Origin: Nitrincola alkalilacustris
GTDB lineage: Bacteria; Pseudomonadota; Gammaproteobacteria; Pseudomonadales; Balneatricaceae
Length of the DNA stretch: 64,000 nucleotides
NCBI RefSeq assembly: GCF_008973755.1
Contig: NZ_WBOM01000002.1
Location: 553,831 to 617,830 of the forward strand
Direction of reading: 5' to 3'
The notes under the pieces were generated by a model. The model did not search any database. It had not been told where the DNA came from and saw nothing but the letters and a program-made list of their open reading frames with translations. Of this stretch, positions 45,091-53,938 are shown one piece after another. The stretch's first letter is position 1; each line of letters starts with the position of its first letter. The translations under genes were made by a program, and so were the position numbers.

Positions 45091-45987
45091 GTGCACCCCA
45101 GAATCATAGACTGGTCGCTGATCGCCTATCTGTCGTTAGGCTGGGGCGCCTCCTTCCTGCTGATTGCCCTGACGCTGGACTCCATACCACCGGTGACGCT
45201 GGTAAGCATTCGGGTGATCATCGGTGCCCTCGTGCTGCTGGCAATCATGCGCCTGCAGGGGCTCAGCTTCCCTGAAGATAAACGCTGGTGGGGGTATTTT
45301 ACGATCCTCGCATTGATCGGCAATCTGATGCCCTTCACGCTGATCTCCTGGGGGCAGACACAGGTTACCAGCAGCCTTGCCGGTATTCTGATGGCATTGA
45401 TGCCGATCACGACCATGCTGCTGGCGCATTTTCTGGTTGCAGGGGAGCGCATGACCTTGCATCGGGTGATTGGATTCATACTGGGTTTTCTGGGAGTGGT
45501 GGTGCTGGTGGGCGGTGAGGCGCTGTCGGGGCTGGGAGGCGCGACGATCATTGCACAGATGGCGATACTGCTGGCGACCAGTTGCTATGCGATCAACAGC
45601 ATCTACGCCAAGCGGTTGCCGCGTATCAACGTGGTGGTGGCTGGTGCAGGTACTCTGCTGATGGGCAGTATCATGGTGTTGCCGGTTGCGCTGTTGCTGG
45701 ATCGTCCCTGGGAGTTGGAAGTCACGCTTCAGGCGGGGCTGGCGGTTACGGCGCTGGGAGTTTTCTCGACGGGGCTGGCAACCTGGGTGTTCTTCCTGAT
45801 CATTGCCCGACGCGGTCCCGGTTTTCTGGCCATTATCAACTACATCATTCCTGTGATAGCCTTTGCGGCTGGTGTTCTGTTGCTGAACGAGCCGGCAGGT
45901 CTGAACAAGATTATTGCCTTGATCATGATTCTGTCGGGTATTGCTATTGCTCAGGGCGTCCGGCGCCCACCCGTCAGAACCCAATAG
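45091..45987 (+). CDS. EamA/DMT-superfamily transporter
   Basis: The protein has 298 residues and ten predicted membrane helices, in two EamA repeats. Typical segments are SLGWGASFLLIALTLDSIPP in repeat 1 and VVVAGAGTLLMGSIMVLPVA in repeat 2, with the late NYIIPVIAFAAGVLLLNEP motif. Members export amino acids or other small metabolites. Start GTG 45091 follows GAGGAT and lies 26 bases after apeB, so the two may be co-transcribed. Confidence 0.88.
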   Translation: MHPRIIDWSLIAYLSLGWGASFLLIALTLDSIPPVTLVSIRVIIGALVLLAIMRLQGLSFPEDKRWWGYFTILALIGNLMPFTLISWGQTQVTSSLAGILMALMPITTMLLAHFLVAGERMTLHRVIGFILGFLGVVVLVGGEALSGLGGATIIAQMAILLATSCYAINSIYAKRLPRINVVVAGAGTLLMGSIMVLPVALLLDRPWELEVTLQAGLAVTALGVFSTGLATWVFFLIIARRGPGFLAIINYIIPVIAFAAGVLLLNEPAGLNKIIALIMILSGIAIAQGVRRPPVRTQ

Positions 45988-46045
45988 ACAGTAGTCAGAA
46001 ATTGACTGTATCCAGAAATAGACAGTACCCAGAAATAGAAAACTC
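45975..46045 (+). repeat. Short tandem repeat, 17-bp period, between the EamA and iadA genes
   Basis: CAGAAATTGACTGTATC (45996), CAGAAATAGACAGTACC (46013) and CAGAAATAGAAAACTC (46030) follow each other at 17-bp intervals. A diverged copy CAGAACCCAATAGACAGTAGT starts at 45975, overlapping the end of the EamA gene. The function is unknown; it lies in the iadA leader. Confidence 0.6.
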
Positions 46046-46067
46046 AAAGAATAAGAACGAGATCATC

Positions 46068-47213
46068 ATGCTGACCCTGATAAAACATGCACGACTCTTT
46101 GCGCCCGACGACAAGGGCATTTGCCACCTTCTGCTGGCCGGTAACCGGATCTGGAAAATCCTGCGCGATCAGGATGATCTGTCTGCCTGGTCATCGGTGC
46201 CGGTGATAGATGCTTCCGGGCGCTGGCTGACCCCTGGATTTGTCGATGGCTTGGTGCACTTCTGCGGTGGTGGTGGCGAAGGTGGCTATCATAACCGCAC
46301 GATGGAGCTGGACCCGCAGGAGGCGGTTCGTTCAGGCGTCACCTCCATGATCGGTGCGCTGGGAACAGACTCCATCACACGCAGCCTGGCCAATCTGCTG
46401 GGCAAGGCGCGCGAACTGGCGAGCCATGGCCTGAACACCTGGTTTTACTCCGGCTCCTACCACTATCCGGCCACAACACTGACCGGCTCGGTACAGACCG
46501 ACCTTCTTTATATTCCCGAGATCATAGGGGTAGGTGAGGTGGCGCTGGCGGACAATCGTGGCTCTTACATCACACCCAGGCAATTGATCAATCTGGCCGC
46601 TGAAACCCGTCTCGGCGCCTTGTTGGCCGGTAAAAAGGGAGTGGTTTTCTGTCATATCGGTGCGGGCAGTGATCAACTGGATGTGATCAGGCAGGCTGTG
46701 GCTGAGTCGGATTTTCACCTGAGCTACTTTGTGCCGACCCATATGAACCGTAACCTTGATCTGTTGCAGACGGGCTTTGCGTTTGTGCGTGATGGTGGCT
46801 ATATCGATTTCACTACCAGCTCGACTCCCGAATTGATCGCCGAGGGGGATATTCCGGCTGAAAAAGCATTGGCGCTGGCCTTGGAAGCAGGTGTCGCGGC
46901 GGATCGCCTGACCTTCAGTTCGGATGCCAATGCCAGTCTTCCGCTGTTTAATGAGCAGGGGGATTGCATAGGAGTCACACCGGGGCGCCTGATCAGCCAG
47001 TTCAACTCTATGGTGGCCGCTATTCGTGATTATCAGGTGGCACCGGAAGTGGCACTGGGATGTATCACTCGAAACCCTGCCAAAGCTCTCGGGCTTGCAG
47101 GTAAGGGGGTGATTGTTGAGGGCGGTGATGCGGATATGGTGCTGATCGACCCCGAAAACTGGCAGATTGATCAGGTCTGGTCGGCAGGTCAGTCACTCTA
47201 TCAGCGCTGCTGA
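46068..47213 (+). CDS. iadA: Isoaspartyl dipeptidase-like amidohydrolase, one metal ligand altered
   Basis: The protein has 381 residues and follows the beta-aspartyl dipeptidase family throughout (GGGGEGG loop, ITRSLANLLGKARE, THMNRN, TFSSDANAS, NPAKALGLAGKG). It would cleave isoaspartyl dipeptides from damaged proteins. Metal sites: the expected His-x-His reads GLVHF, so the first His is Leu62 and only His64 remains. Glu157 (IIGVGEV) sits at the bridging position; His196, His225 and Asp286 are present. Activity is therefore uncertain. The start is the ATG at 46068; the longer open frame upstream overlaps the EamA gene and is not protein-like. Confidence 0.85.
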   Translation: MLTLIKHARLFAPDDKGICHLLLAGNRIWKILRDQDDLSAWSSVPVIDASGRWLTPGFVDGLVHFCGGGGEGGYHNRTMELDPQEAVRSGVTSMIGALGTDSITRSLANLLGKARELASHGLNTWFYSGSYHYPATTLTGSVQTDLLYIPEIIGVGEVALADNRGSYITPRQLINLAAETRLGALLAGKKGVVFCHIGAGSDQLDVIRQAVAESDFHLSYFVPTHMNRNLDLLQTGFAFVRDGGYIDFTTSSTPELIAEGDIPAEKALALALEAGVAADRLTFSSDANASLPLFNEQGDCIGVTPGRLISQFNSMVAAIRDYQVAPEVALGCITRNPAKALGLAGKGVIVEGGDADMVLIDPENWQIDQVWSAGQSLYQRC

Positions 47214-47225
47214 GGCCTGTTACGC

Positions 47226-48419
47226 TTATTCGATCAACCAGTCAGACAGCTTGTTCATCGAGTTACGTGGCAGGCTGTCACCAAATGCAAAGTGACCGGG
47301 AATCTGCCCTGCCGGCAGTTGAGTGGACAGCCAGCGCCTGAGGCTATGCTCCAGGCTGGCGAAGTCGCTGTCTGGCAGGTCTTTTTCAGGCACAACAAAA
47401 GCCTTGAGGCGCTGACCCTGCAGGCGAACAGCCGCTTCTGCCACTGCCTCATGCGTGCTGATCAGCCCTGCGATCCGGTCGGGATAGACATTAACGCCTG
47501 CTATCTGAACCGCCTTATCCTTCCTGCCTGCTACCACAAAGTGCCTCGCGTCTGACCATTCCAGCCGATCAGGCAGGTCTGCTCTGAGGCAGTCTGATAC
47601 GGCTGTGTCACCCTCTATCGTCCAGTGGGGCATCAGTGTCAGAGGTGATTCGGGCGAGCGTCTATAGCCGAGCCCTGCCGTTTCGGAAGAACCATAGATC
47701 TCGAGCAGTTCCGCCCCCTGGTTTATCAGCTGCCTGAGGGTATCACTGTTACTGGGGCCAGCTGCGGTAACTGCCTTGCAGCCGGGCGGCAGACGCATCC
47801 CGGTACTGACCCAGCGCTGCCAGAACTCAGGCACCGCCACGAGAATATCACCAGGCTTCAGATTGCGTTCAATCGATGTCAGCAGGCGTGTGCGAGCATC
47901 AATCACCTCTGTATCAGGTCCGAGCAGATCCGGCAGCAGTACCGTGAAAATAAAGCCATAGATATGATGTGCCGGGACCAGACTCCAGACTCTTGCTTGT
48001 TGATCAGGGGCAGTCTGACGCTGCAGGCACTCTCTGAGAAAAGAGGCCTCCCTCAGCAGATGCGTCAGGGGCTGTTTATGTCGAGCAGGTTCTCCTGTGC
48101 TGCCTGAACTGAAAAAGCTGATATGGTCGTGGTACTGCTCAAGGCTGTCGCAGGCGATATCCACCCAGCCGTTGAGTGAGGGTTGTGCCAGCAGCAGATC
48201 CTCCAGCCCTGTCTCGGTGATATGCAGTGCCTGAGCAAAAAGAGTGGCAGACTCGACCAGTTCCAGTGAGTCCAGGTTCAAGGGTGCGTCTCGCCAGCGC
48301 TGAGCCAGTAAGGCGTTCGCAGGGGAGGGCAGGGTGATGCCGGGTCGCTGTATCGTCAGTCGATGCATGACCAGATCCAGCGTAAAGCGGCGCAACTGCT
48401 TCCTGTCCCTCCACCACAT
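47226..48419 (-). CDS. Short AMP-forming acyl-CoA ligase, probably p-coumarate activating, partner of the PYP chemoreceptor
   Basis: The protein has 397 residues, shorter than full-length 4-coumarate-CoA ligases (about 500-550). The N-terminal subdomain is mostly missing, and residues 47-57 (LNLDSLELVES) look like a carrier-protein remnant. Adenylation motifs follow: FFSSGSTGEPARHKQ (104-115), EIYGSSETAGLGY, GRKDKAVQIAGVNVYPDRI and the catalytic Lys390 in RNSMNKLSDW. It starts two bases after the PYP-MCP stop. PYP needs p-coumaroyl-CoA to load its cysteine, and short ligases of this kind accompany pyp genes in other bacteria. The substrate is inferred from that context. Confidence 0.82.
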   Translation of the reverse strand: MWWRDRKQLRRFTLDLVMHRLTIQRPGITLPSPANALLAQRWRDAPLNLDSLELVESATLFAQALHITETGLEDLLLAQPSLNGWVDIACDSLEQYHDHISFFSSGSTGEPARHKQPLTHLLREASFLRECLQRQTAPDQQARVWSLVPAHHIYGFIFTVLLPDLLGPDTEVIDARTRLLTSIERNLKPGDILVAVPEFWQRWVSTGMRLPPGCKAVTAAGPSNSDTLRQLINQGAELLEIYGSSETAGLGYRRSPESPLTLMPHWTIEGDTAVSDCLRADLPDRLEWSDARHFVVAGRKDKAVQIAGVNVYPDRIAGLISTHEAVAEAAVRLQGQRLKAFVVPEKDLPDSDFASLEHSLRRWLSTQLPAGQIPGHFAFGDSLPRNSMNKLSDWLIE

Positions 48420-48421
48420 AT

Positions 48422-49975
48422 TCAGCCTACCCGTTTGACCAGTATCCAGTAGGAATCACCACCGAGCGCTTTTTTCATCTGCACCTTCACTTTGGTGGGT
48501 TTCATCTTGTAGTCGAAGATATATTCAAAGCTGGTATTGAGATTGCCGCTTTTCACGCCCCGATCAAAGGTGCCTTTGAACTCCGGAGTATTAGTGCAGG
48601 GGGCTACATCCTTGAAGAAATCCTTACCGATAACTTCACGAGGGTTACGTCCGGTGATATCGCCTTCAGCAGAGTTATAGCGACGTATCTTGCCGTAGCG
48701 ATCCAGCTCAATCGCCCCATAGGCCAGCTTATCCAGTTCGCTGGCTGACAGACTGTCGATATCCTGCTTACCGAACTCCAGCGCGCTGCTGCGGTTCGAC
48801 ATGCCGGTTCTGAAGCGGGATATCAACTGCTCAAGCTGCCGTGCACGCTGTGACAGGGCAGAGCTGACCTCCTGGTTAAGACTCATCGCCTGAGTATTTT
48901 CTTCAGCCATGGAGTTGATTCGTGTCATGCTCCGGCTGACCTCTTCCGTAACCTGACTCTGCTCTCTTGCCGCAGTTGCGATCTGCTGCCCCATATCATT
49001 GACTGACATGACGCTGCGGCTGATTTTCTGCAGTGCTTCACCTGCAATGTTGGACTGCTCGACACAGTTCAGGGCCTGGGCGCTACCCTGTTCGATCTCT
49101 GTGGTGACTGTGCGCGATGAAGCCTGCAGCTCAGAGATGATGCGATGGATCTCCTGAGTAGCCTGTTGTGTGTTGGATGCCAGTTGGCGCACCTCGTCCG
49201 CGACGACGGCAAAACCTCGGCCATGCTCGCCGGCACGGGCTGCTTCAATTGCGGCATTCAGGGCCAGCAGGTTGGTCTGATCGGCTATGCCTGCAATGGT
49301 ATCTATCACCTTGCCGATATTCTGGCTGCCATCATCGAGACGTTTCACGCTGGATTGCAGTCCTTCCATACGCTGGGCCAGGCCACTGATGGAGGAGATG
49401 GTTTGAGTAACCACCTTCAGGCCGGTATCTGTCTGATGGCTGGCTTCCGCCGCCGCCTCAAGTGTCGACTGCGCATGACCGGCCATCTCGTTTGACGAGG
49501 CAGCCATCTCAGCGCTGGCTGAGGCCACGGTATCGGTTTCGGACTGCTGCGATCGTGCCAGCTCCGTGCTCTGGCTACCGTTACTGATCAGTTGCTCGAC
49601 CGCTACGCTGAGATCATCAGAGGTGGTGATCACCTCCTGAATGATCTGCTGCTGGGTGTCGGCATGTCGGTTCACAGCCTTGAACAGAGCGCCCAGCTCA
49701 TCGTCACGGTCGTGGTCAAGACGCAGATTCAGATGTTGCTCCATCTTCTCAAGCTGTGAAATGTTGCGCTGAATCGGCTGATTCAGTCGACTGCTGATCA
49801 GCGATGCCATGACAATACTGTTCACCACCAGCAGGGACAGCATCGTGACAGTCAGCAGCACCCCCGATTGCTCAATGCCTTGCCAGTGCAAATAGCCCAG
49901 GCTGATCAGCAGAATAGACAACCCGAAAAGGTTGGTCGTTAACAGCATTCGGGTCATGAAGCTCAGGTGTTTCAC
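48422..49975 (-). CDS. Methyl-accepting chemotaxis protein with a C-terminal photoactive yellow protein domain
   Basis: The protein has 517 residues. Two membrane helices (about 10-29 and 38-60) leave almost no periplasmic loop. A HAMP-like segment (61-112) leads into the signalling domain with the hub [20 protein letters not shown] (230-249) and [15 protein letters not shown]. Residues ~400-517 match Halorhodospira PYP almost end to end: [61 protein letters not shown]. Chromophore-pocket residues are conserved with exact spacing: Tyr433 (42), Glu437 (46), Thr441 (50), Arg443 (52), Cys460 (69) and Met491 (100). It should be a blue-light receptor feeding CheA/CheW. The coumarate-type ligase gene follows two bases later. 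Confidence 0.95.
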   Translation of the reverse strand: MKHLSFMTRMLLTTNLFGLSILLISLGYLHWQGIEQSGVLLTVTMLSLLVVNSIVMASLISSRLNQPIQRNISQLEKMEQHLNLRLDHDRDDELGALFKAVNRHADTQQQIIQEVITTSDDLSVAVEQLISNGSQSTELARSQQSETDTVASASAEMAASSNEMAGHAQSTLEAAAEASHQTDTGLKVVTQTISSISGLAQRMEGLQSSVKRLDDGSQNIGKVIDTIAGIADQTNLLALNAAIEAARAGEHGRGFAVVADEVRQLASNTQQATQEIHRIISELQASSRTVTTEIEQGSAQALNCVEQSNIAGEALQKISRSVMSVNDMGQQIATAAREQSQVTEEVSRSMTRINSMAEENTQAMSLNQEVSSALSQRARQLEQLISRFRTGMSNRSSALEFGKQDIDSLSASELDKLAYGAIELDRYGKIRRYNSAEGDITGRNPREVIGKDFFKDVAPCTNTPEFKGTFDRGVKSGNLNTSFEYIFDYKMKPTKVKVQMKKALGGDSYWILVKRVG

Positions 49976-50116
49976 GATATCAACCTCTCAGGGCGTTAGT
50001 CAGTAGTCTTGTAATGTTTATCATCACATTATCATACGTAACATATATAAGCTCAGGATCATCCGTGTAGAATAAAATATAATTAAAAAGCGAGCTGATC
50101 AGTTGAGGAGAGCCAA

Positions 50117-51154
50117 ATGGCCGCCGTGCAGAGAATGTTAAATCTGGCGTTTCCGATTATTCAGGCCCCCATGGCCGGTGTTCAGGACAGTGCGCTGGCG
50201 ATTGCTGTTTCCAACGCTGGGGGGCTGGGTTCATTGCCCTGTGCGATGCTGTCATCCGAGGCGCTGCATATCGAGTTGAGCAAGCTGCGCTCAGCCACTG
50301 ACAAGCCCTTCAATGTCAATTTCTTCTGTCATCGCTCGCCTGTGCCCGATCCGGCGGCGGATGCCCAGTGGCGAGAACTTCTGCTGCCCTATTATCAGGA
50401 GCTGGGTCAGGATGCTGATGCGATTCCGTCAGGGCCGGGAAGGTTGCCTTTCAGTGATGAAGCTGCCGACACCCTCGCAGCTTTTCGACCCGCTGTAGTC
50501 AGTTTTCACTTTGGTCTGCCCTCTGCTGATCTTCTGGCGCGCGTGCGCAGTTGGGGCAGCCGGATTTTTTCCAGCGCGACGACGCTGGAGGAGGCCCTGT
50601 GGCTGGAGGAGCAGGGTGTGGATGCCGTCATTGCACAAGGAGTGGAGGCGGGCGGGCATCGTGGCATGTTTCTGAACGACGATCTGACAACACAGGTGGG
50701 AACCTTTGCACTGCTGCCTCAACTCAAACAGGCGTTGCGAGTGCCGGTGATAGCCGCAGGGGGCATTGCGACTCCCGAAGGGGTCAGGGCAGCGCTGGCG
50801 TTGGGTGCTGATGCCGTGCAGGTGGGTACTGCATATCTGCTCTGTCATGAGGCGACAACCTCAGCCGTGCACCGGCAGGCGTTGAAAAGTGTCCAGGCAC
50901 GGCATACGGCAATTACCAATCTCTTTACCGGTCGACCGGCACGAGGCATCGTCAACCGCATCATGCAGGAGCTGGGACCGATCAATCAGTTGGCGCCGGC
51001 TTTCCCTCTGGCTACCTCGGCCATAGCTCCCCTGAGGGCCAAAGCCGAAAGCCGTAACAGTGGTGATTTCTCACCCTTGTGGGCAGGGCAGAATACACAG
51101 GGCTGCAGGGAGGTCAGTGCGGCCGAGATAACGCGCTGGCTGGCTGGCGATTGA
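50117..51154 (+). CDS. Nitronate monooxygenase family FMN enzyme
   Basis: The protein has 345 residues. The TIM-barrel flavoenzyme motifs are LAFPIIQAPMAGVQDSALA, SNAGGLGSLPCA, IAQGVEAGGHRGMF (catalytic His region), VPVIAAGGIATPEGV and GADAVQVGTAYLLCHEA. Members oxidise alkyl nitronates such as propionate 3-nitronate, or act as flavin reductase-like enzymes. GAGGAG precedes the ATG. It is divergent from the PYP chemoreceptor gene across 141 bp; no functional link is evident. Confidence 0.9.
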   Translation: MAAVQRMLNLAFPIIQAPMAGVQDSALAIAVSNAGGLGSLPCAMLSSEALHIELSKLRSATDKPFNVNFFCHRSPVPDPAADAQWRELLLPYYQELGQDADAIPSGPGRLPFSDEAADTLAAFRPAVVSFHFGLPSADLLARVRSWGSRIFSSATTLEEALWLEEQGVDAVIAQGVEAGGHRGMFLNDDLTTQVGTFALLPQLKQALRVPVIAAGGIATPEGVRAALALGADAVQVGTAYLLCHEATTSAVHRQALKSVQARHTAITNLFTGRPARGIVNRIMQELGPINQLAPAFPLATSAIAPLRAKAESRNSGDFSPLWAGQNTQGCREVSAAEITRWLAGD

Positions 51155-51177
51155 GCTGTCTTAAAATCTGTGTGTTT

Positions 51178-51212
51178 GAAAAAAATACCGGAAAGCTGAT
51201 GGTGCTTTCCGG
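51178..51212 (-). terminator. Rho-independent terminator on the minus strand
   Basis: On the minus strand CCGGAAAGC, a seven-base loop and GCTTTCCGG are followed by TATTTTTTT. The stem spans 51188-51212. It lies between convergent genes and would end transcription coming from the LysR gene. Confidence 0.8.
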
Positions 51213-51396
51213 CTAAGGGCTATCAGCAAAGGGTGCAGACAAAAGTCACGCTGATAAAGGAGATAAAGCGCCACATGAAGGGCATAACAGGAAGAAGAAA
51301 CTGTTATGGCCCTATCTTGCCGCAGCCATCGGGACGTAACAATCGATCAGTTTCAACGCTCAGATAGCGCACCATCAAACTTTTCTGAGACGCAGC

Positions 51397-52317
51397 TTAC
51401 TGCGTAGTGCCGAAACGCTGTTGTAATAGTGACAGAAACAGATCCCTTGCCTTGTTTACACGCGAACTCGACTTGGTGATGGCCGACAGACCAAGGGTGA
51501 ACTGTTTGCGTGTGGGTACCAGTGCCCGGATCTCGCCGGAGTCAACATAGGGTGCTGCATAGCACTCAGGCAGAAATCCCAGATACTGCCCAGACAGAAT
51601 CAGCGGCAAACGTGCTTCATAATGATAGGCGGTGGCACGGATGTTCATGCCCGCGATCTGATCGGCTGCTTTCTCATGCTGTTTGATTCCCCCCTGAACC
51701 AGATCATATTGCCACAGACGCTCATCCGTGATCGATCTGTCCGGCTCTTTGAACAGGGGGTGGCTGTTATGGCAATAGAGATGGCAGATATCAGTATATA
51801 GCGGGTGATACTCCAGACCCTCCATCTCGCGGTGTGACGGAATGAAGCCTATCTCGGCTTCTTCGTTGAATATCATCCGCTCGATCTCCGACATGGAGGA
51901 GACATTGGCTACTACATATACGTCAGGTGCCAGTCCGTGCAGTTCACGAATCAGGCCCGGCAGGTCCAGGCGGCTGTCCATACTCACAGTATCGGAAAAA
52001 ACCAGCCGCAGATCCCCCGACAGCCGTGCATTGAGATTATTGACGGTGGCCCGGAACACCTCAAGGTTCTCAAACATCTGCTGCAGTGACTGATAGATGG
52101 TGGCGCCTTCTTCCGTCAGCGAAAAACCGCTGCGCCCCCGCAGGCAGAGTTTCAGATTAAGACGCGCTTCAAGATTAGCGATATGAACGCTGATGGTGGA
52201 TCGGCTGATATTCAGCTCACTCTCGGCTGCTGAAAAGCCCCCACACTCCACCACTGTCGCAAAAATTCTGAGCAGCTTGATCTCATAGTCGCCCATCTGT
52301 CCCAGTCTGTACTTCAT
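51397..52317 (-). CDS. LysR-family transcriptional regulator
   Basis: The protein has 306 residues. The N-terminal winged helix reads LLRIFATVVECGGFSAAESE, then LNISRSTISVHIANLEARL, followed by a long linker helix and a periplasmic-binding-protein-like effector domain (LRLVFSDTVSMDSRLDLPGL). The effector is unknown. The gene is divergent from the TorF-type porin across 216 bp, which may be its target. Confidence 0.9.
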   Translation of the reverse strand: MKYRLGQMGDYEIKLLRIFATVVECGGFSAAESELNISRSTISVHIANLEARLNLKLCLRGRSGFSLTEEGATIYQSLQQMFENLEVFRATVNNLNARLSGDLRLVFSDTVSMDSRLDLPGLIRELHGLAPDVYVVANVSSMSEIERMIFNEEAEIGFIPSHREMEGLEYHPLYTDICHLYCHNSHPLFKEPDRSITDERLWQYDLVQGGIKQHEKAADQIAGMNIRATAYHYEARLPLILSGQYLGFLPECYAAPYVDSGEIRALVPTRKQFTLGLSAITKSSSRVNKARDLFLSLLQQRFGTTQ

Positions 52318-52533
52318 GGTTGTAGCCTGTTTCTTATTATGATCAGTTTTATTGAATTGCTTCTGACTCTGTCAGCATAAGCCAAACCTGTGCCAGTGTC
52401 AGTGGCATCAGTTTGAATTTGCTCAATCTGAGCGTTGAATCGGCACTATTTTCCGTTCAGATCCGCTGGTGGAGGATGGTGCCGTTATAACCCTTCCTCA
52501 ATTTCAATGTTCAGCAAATATAAGGAAAACAAG

Positions 52534-53208
52534 ATGCAACCAGTCAAGCGGATCACGGCAGCGATGCTGCTGAGTGTACCCTTTGTTGTCGTGGCACCGG
52601 CGGCCACGGCAGAGGCTCTGGAACTGTCGGCCAATGTCAGCTTGGTATCTGACTATGTGTCGCGTGGTTACAGCTACTCGAATGGCCGCCCGGCGCTGCA
52701 GGGTGGTTTTGATCTTGAACATGAAAGCGGTCTCTATGCAGGTATCTGGGGCTCCAGCGTGTCTGCCAGTGCCATAGCCGAAGGCAGTGATGGCGTGGAG
52801 CTGGATCTGTATGCCGGCTTTGCCGGTGAGCTGGGTATGCTGGGATATGATATTGGCGTGGCACACTACATATTTCCCGGATCACAGCCGCGTAAGGACA
52901 CCGACTCCACTGAACTCTATCTGGGTGTCTCATGGGAGTTCCTGAGCCTGACCTATTACCGGGATATCGACTTCAAGAGCAACTACTACAACCTTGATAT
53001 CGCCTACCCGTTACTCGACAACCTGACACTGGATGCCTCACTCGGTTACACAGATCCGGATGATGATGCCTCCTATCGTGACTGGCGCTTTGGTGCCAGC
53101 ACCGAGCAGTTCGGTCTCAACCTTGGGCTGCACTACATCAGCAGCAATGTTAAGGATGAGCCCAACTTTGACGATGTCCTGGTGCTGTCACTGACCAGGT
53201 ACTTCTGA
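52534..53208 (+). CDS. TorF-family putative outer-membrane porin
   Basis: From ATG 52534 (TAAGGA upstream) the protein has 224 residues with a signal peptide (cleavage after TAEA). The mature part matches the TIGR02001/TorF family: LSANVSLVSDYVSRGYSYSN near the start, alternating amphipathic strands, and a C-terminal Phe after LSLTRY. Such proteins form small beta-barrels thought to pass solutes across the outer membrane. The substrate is unknown. Confidence 0.88.
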   Translation: MQPVKRITAAMLLSVPFVVVAPAATAEALELSANVSLVSDYVSRGYSYSNGRPALQGGFDLEHESGLYAGIWGSSVSASAIAEGSDGVELDLYAGFAGELGMLGYDIGVAHYIFPGSQPRKDTDSTELYLGVSWEFLSLTYYRDIDFKSNYYNLDIAYPLLDNLTLDASLGYTDPDDDASYRDWRFGASTEQFGLNLGLHYISSNVKDEPNFDDVLVLSLTRYF

Positions 53209-53404
53209 TCCACCATCTGCCTGTTTTACAGAGGAGAAGGGCATGTCACGCCTGTCACTGAAAATCAAACTGCTGATCGGTGTGACTTCTCCTTCATATA
53301 ATCCTGATTTGGTTGTAATAACTGGATTGATTGTGGATGATCAACGTGAGCTCCAGAGTCCTGATATTGTCATCAGATGGATATTTATACACAGGGAGGA
53401 GTCA

Positions 53405-53938
53405 GTGCAACTATTTGAAACAGAAAGATTGATCGGACGCCATTTATCTCATCAGGATCTCCATGACCTCACTGAGATTCTGAGTGATCCCGAGGTTATG
53501 AAGTATTCGGTTCGTGGCGTTTGTGACGAGGAAACTACCAGAAACTTTATCCACTGGTGCCTGGAGTCCTACTCAACACATGGTGTTGGGCCATGGGCAT
53601 TGATCGAGAAGAGCACGAGTGAGTTGATCGGTTTTTGTGGTGTGGGTCCCGAGATAGTTGATGGTATAGAGGAGATGAATCTCGGCTATCGACTGGCCAG
53701 AAAATCCTGGAACCGGGGGCTGGCGACTGAAGCGGTCAGGGCGGCTCTTGAATATGTCTTTACTCAACACTCCCTTGCATCAGTGATTGCGATTATTGAG
53801 CCAGAAAATAGTGCATCTATCAGAGTATCCGAGAAGGCTGGGTTCAAGGATTATTCGGTTCATGTGTTTCATAACCGGCCTGTGCGTTTGTACCGTATTT
53901 CTCACGAAGTCCAGTCACCCACTCATGTATGGCGATGA
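53405..53938 (+). CDS. GNAT-family N-acetyltransferase (RimJ/RimL-like)
   Basis: From GTG 53405, with GGGAGGAG upstream, the protein has 177 residues. It opens VQLFETERLIGRHLSHQDLH. The acetyl-CoA region is NLGYRLARKSWNRGLATEAV, and IIEPENSASIRVSEKAGF is the classic RimJ-type C-terminal motif. It likely acetylates protein N termini or a small molecule. Its last 95 bases overlap the 3' end of the convergent LysR gene. Confidence 0.87.
   Translation: MQLFETERLIGRHLSHQDLHDLTEILSDPEVMKYSVRGVCDEETTRNFIHWCLESYSTHGVGPWALIEKSTSELIGFCGVGPEIVDGIEEMNLGYRLARKSWNRGLATEAVRAALEYVFTQHSLASVIAIIEPENSASIRVSEKAGFKDYSVHVFHNRPVRLYRISHEVQSPTHVWR

Noticed and set aside
48422..48790. Ordinary PAS domain at the end of the chemoreceptor
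   Set aside because: Similarity to PYP is far closer than to generic PAS and includes the chromophore cysteine and all pocket residues at exact spacing.
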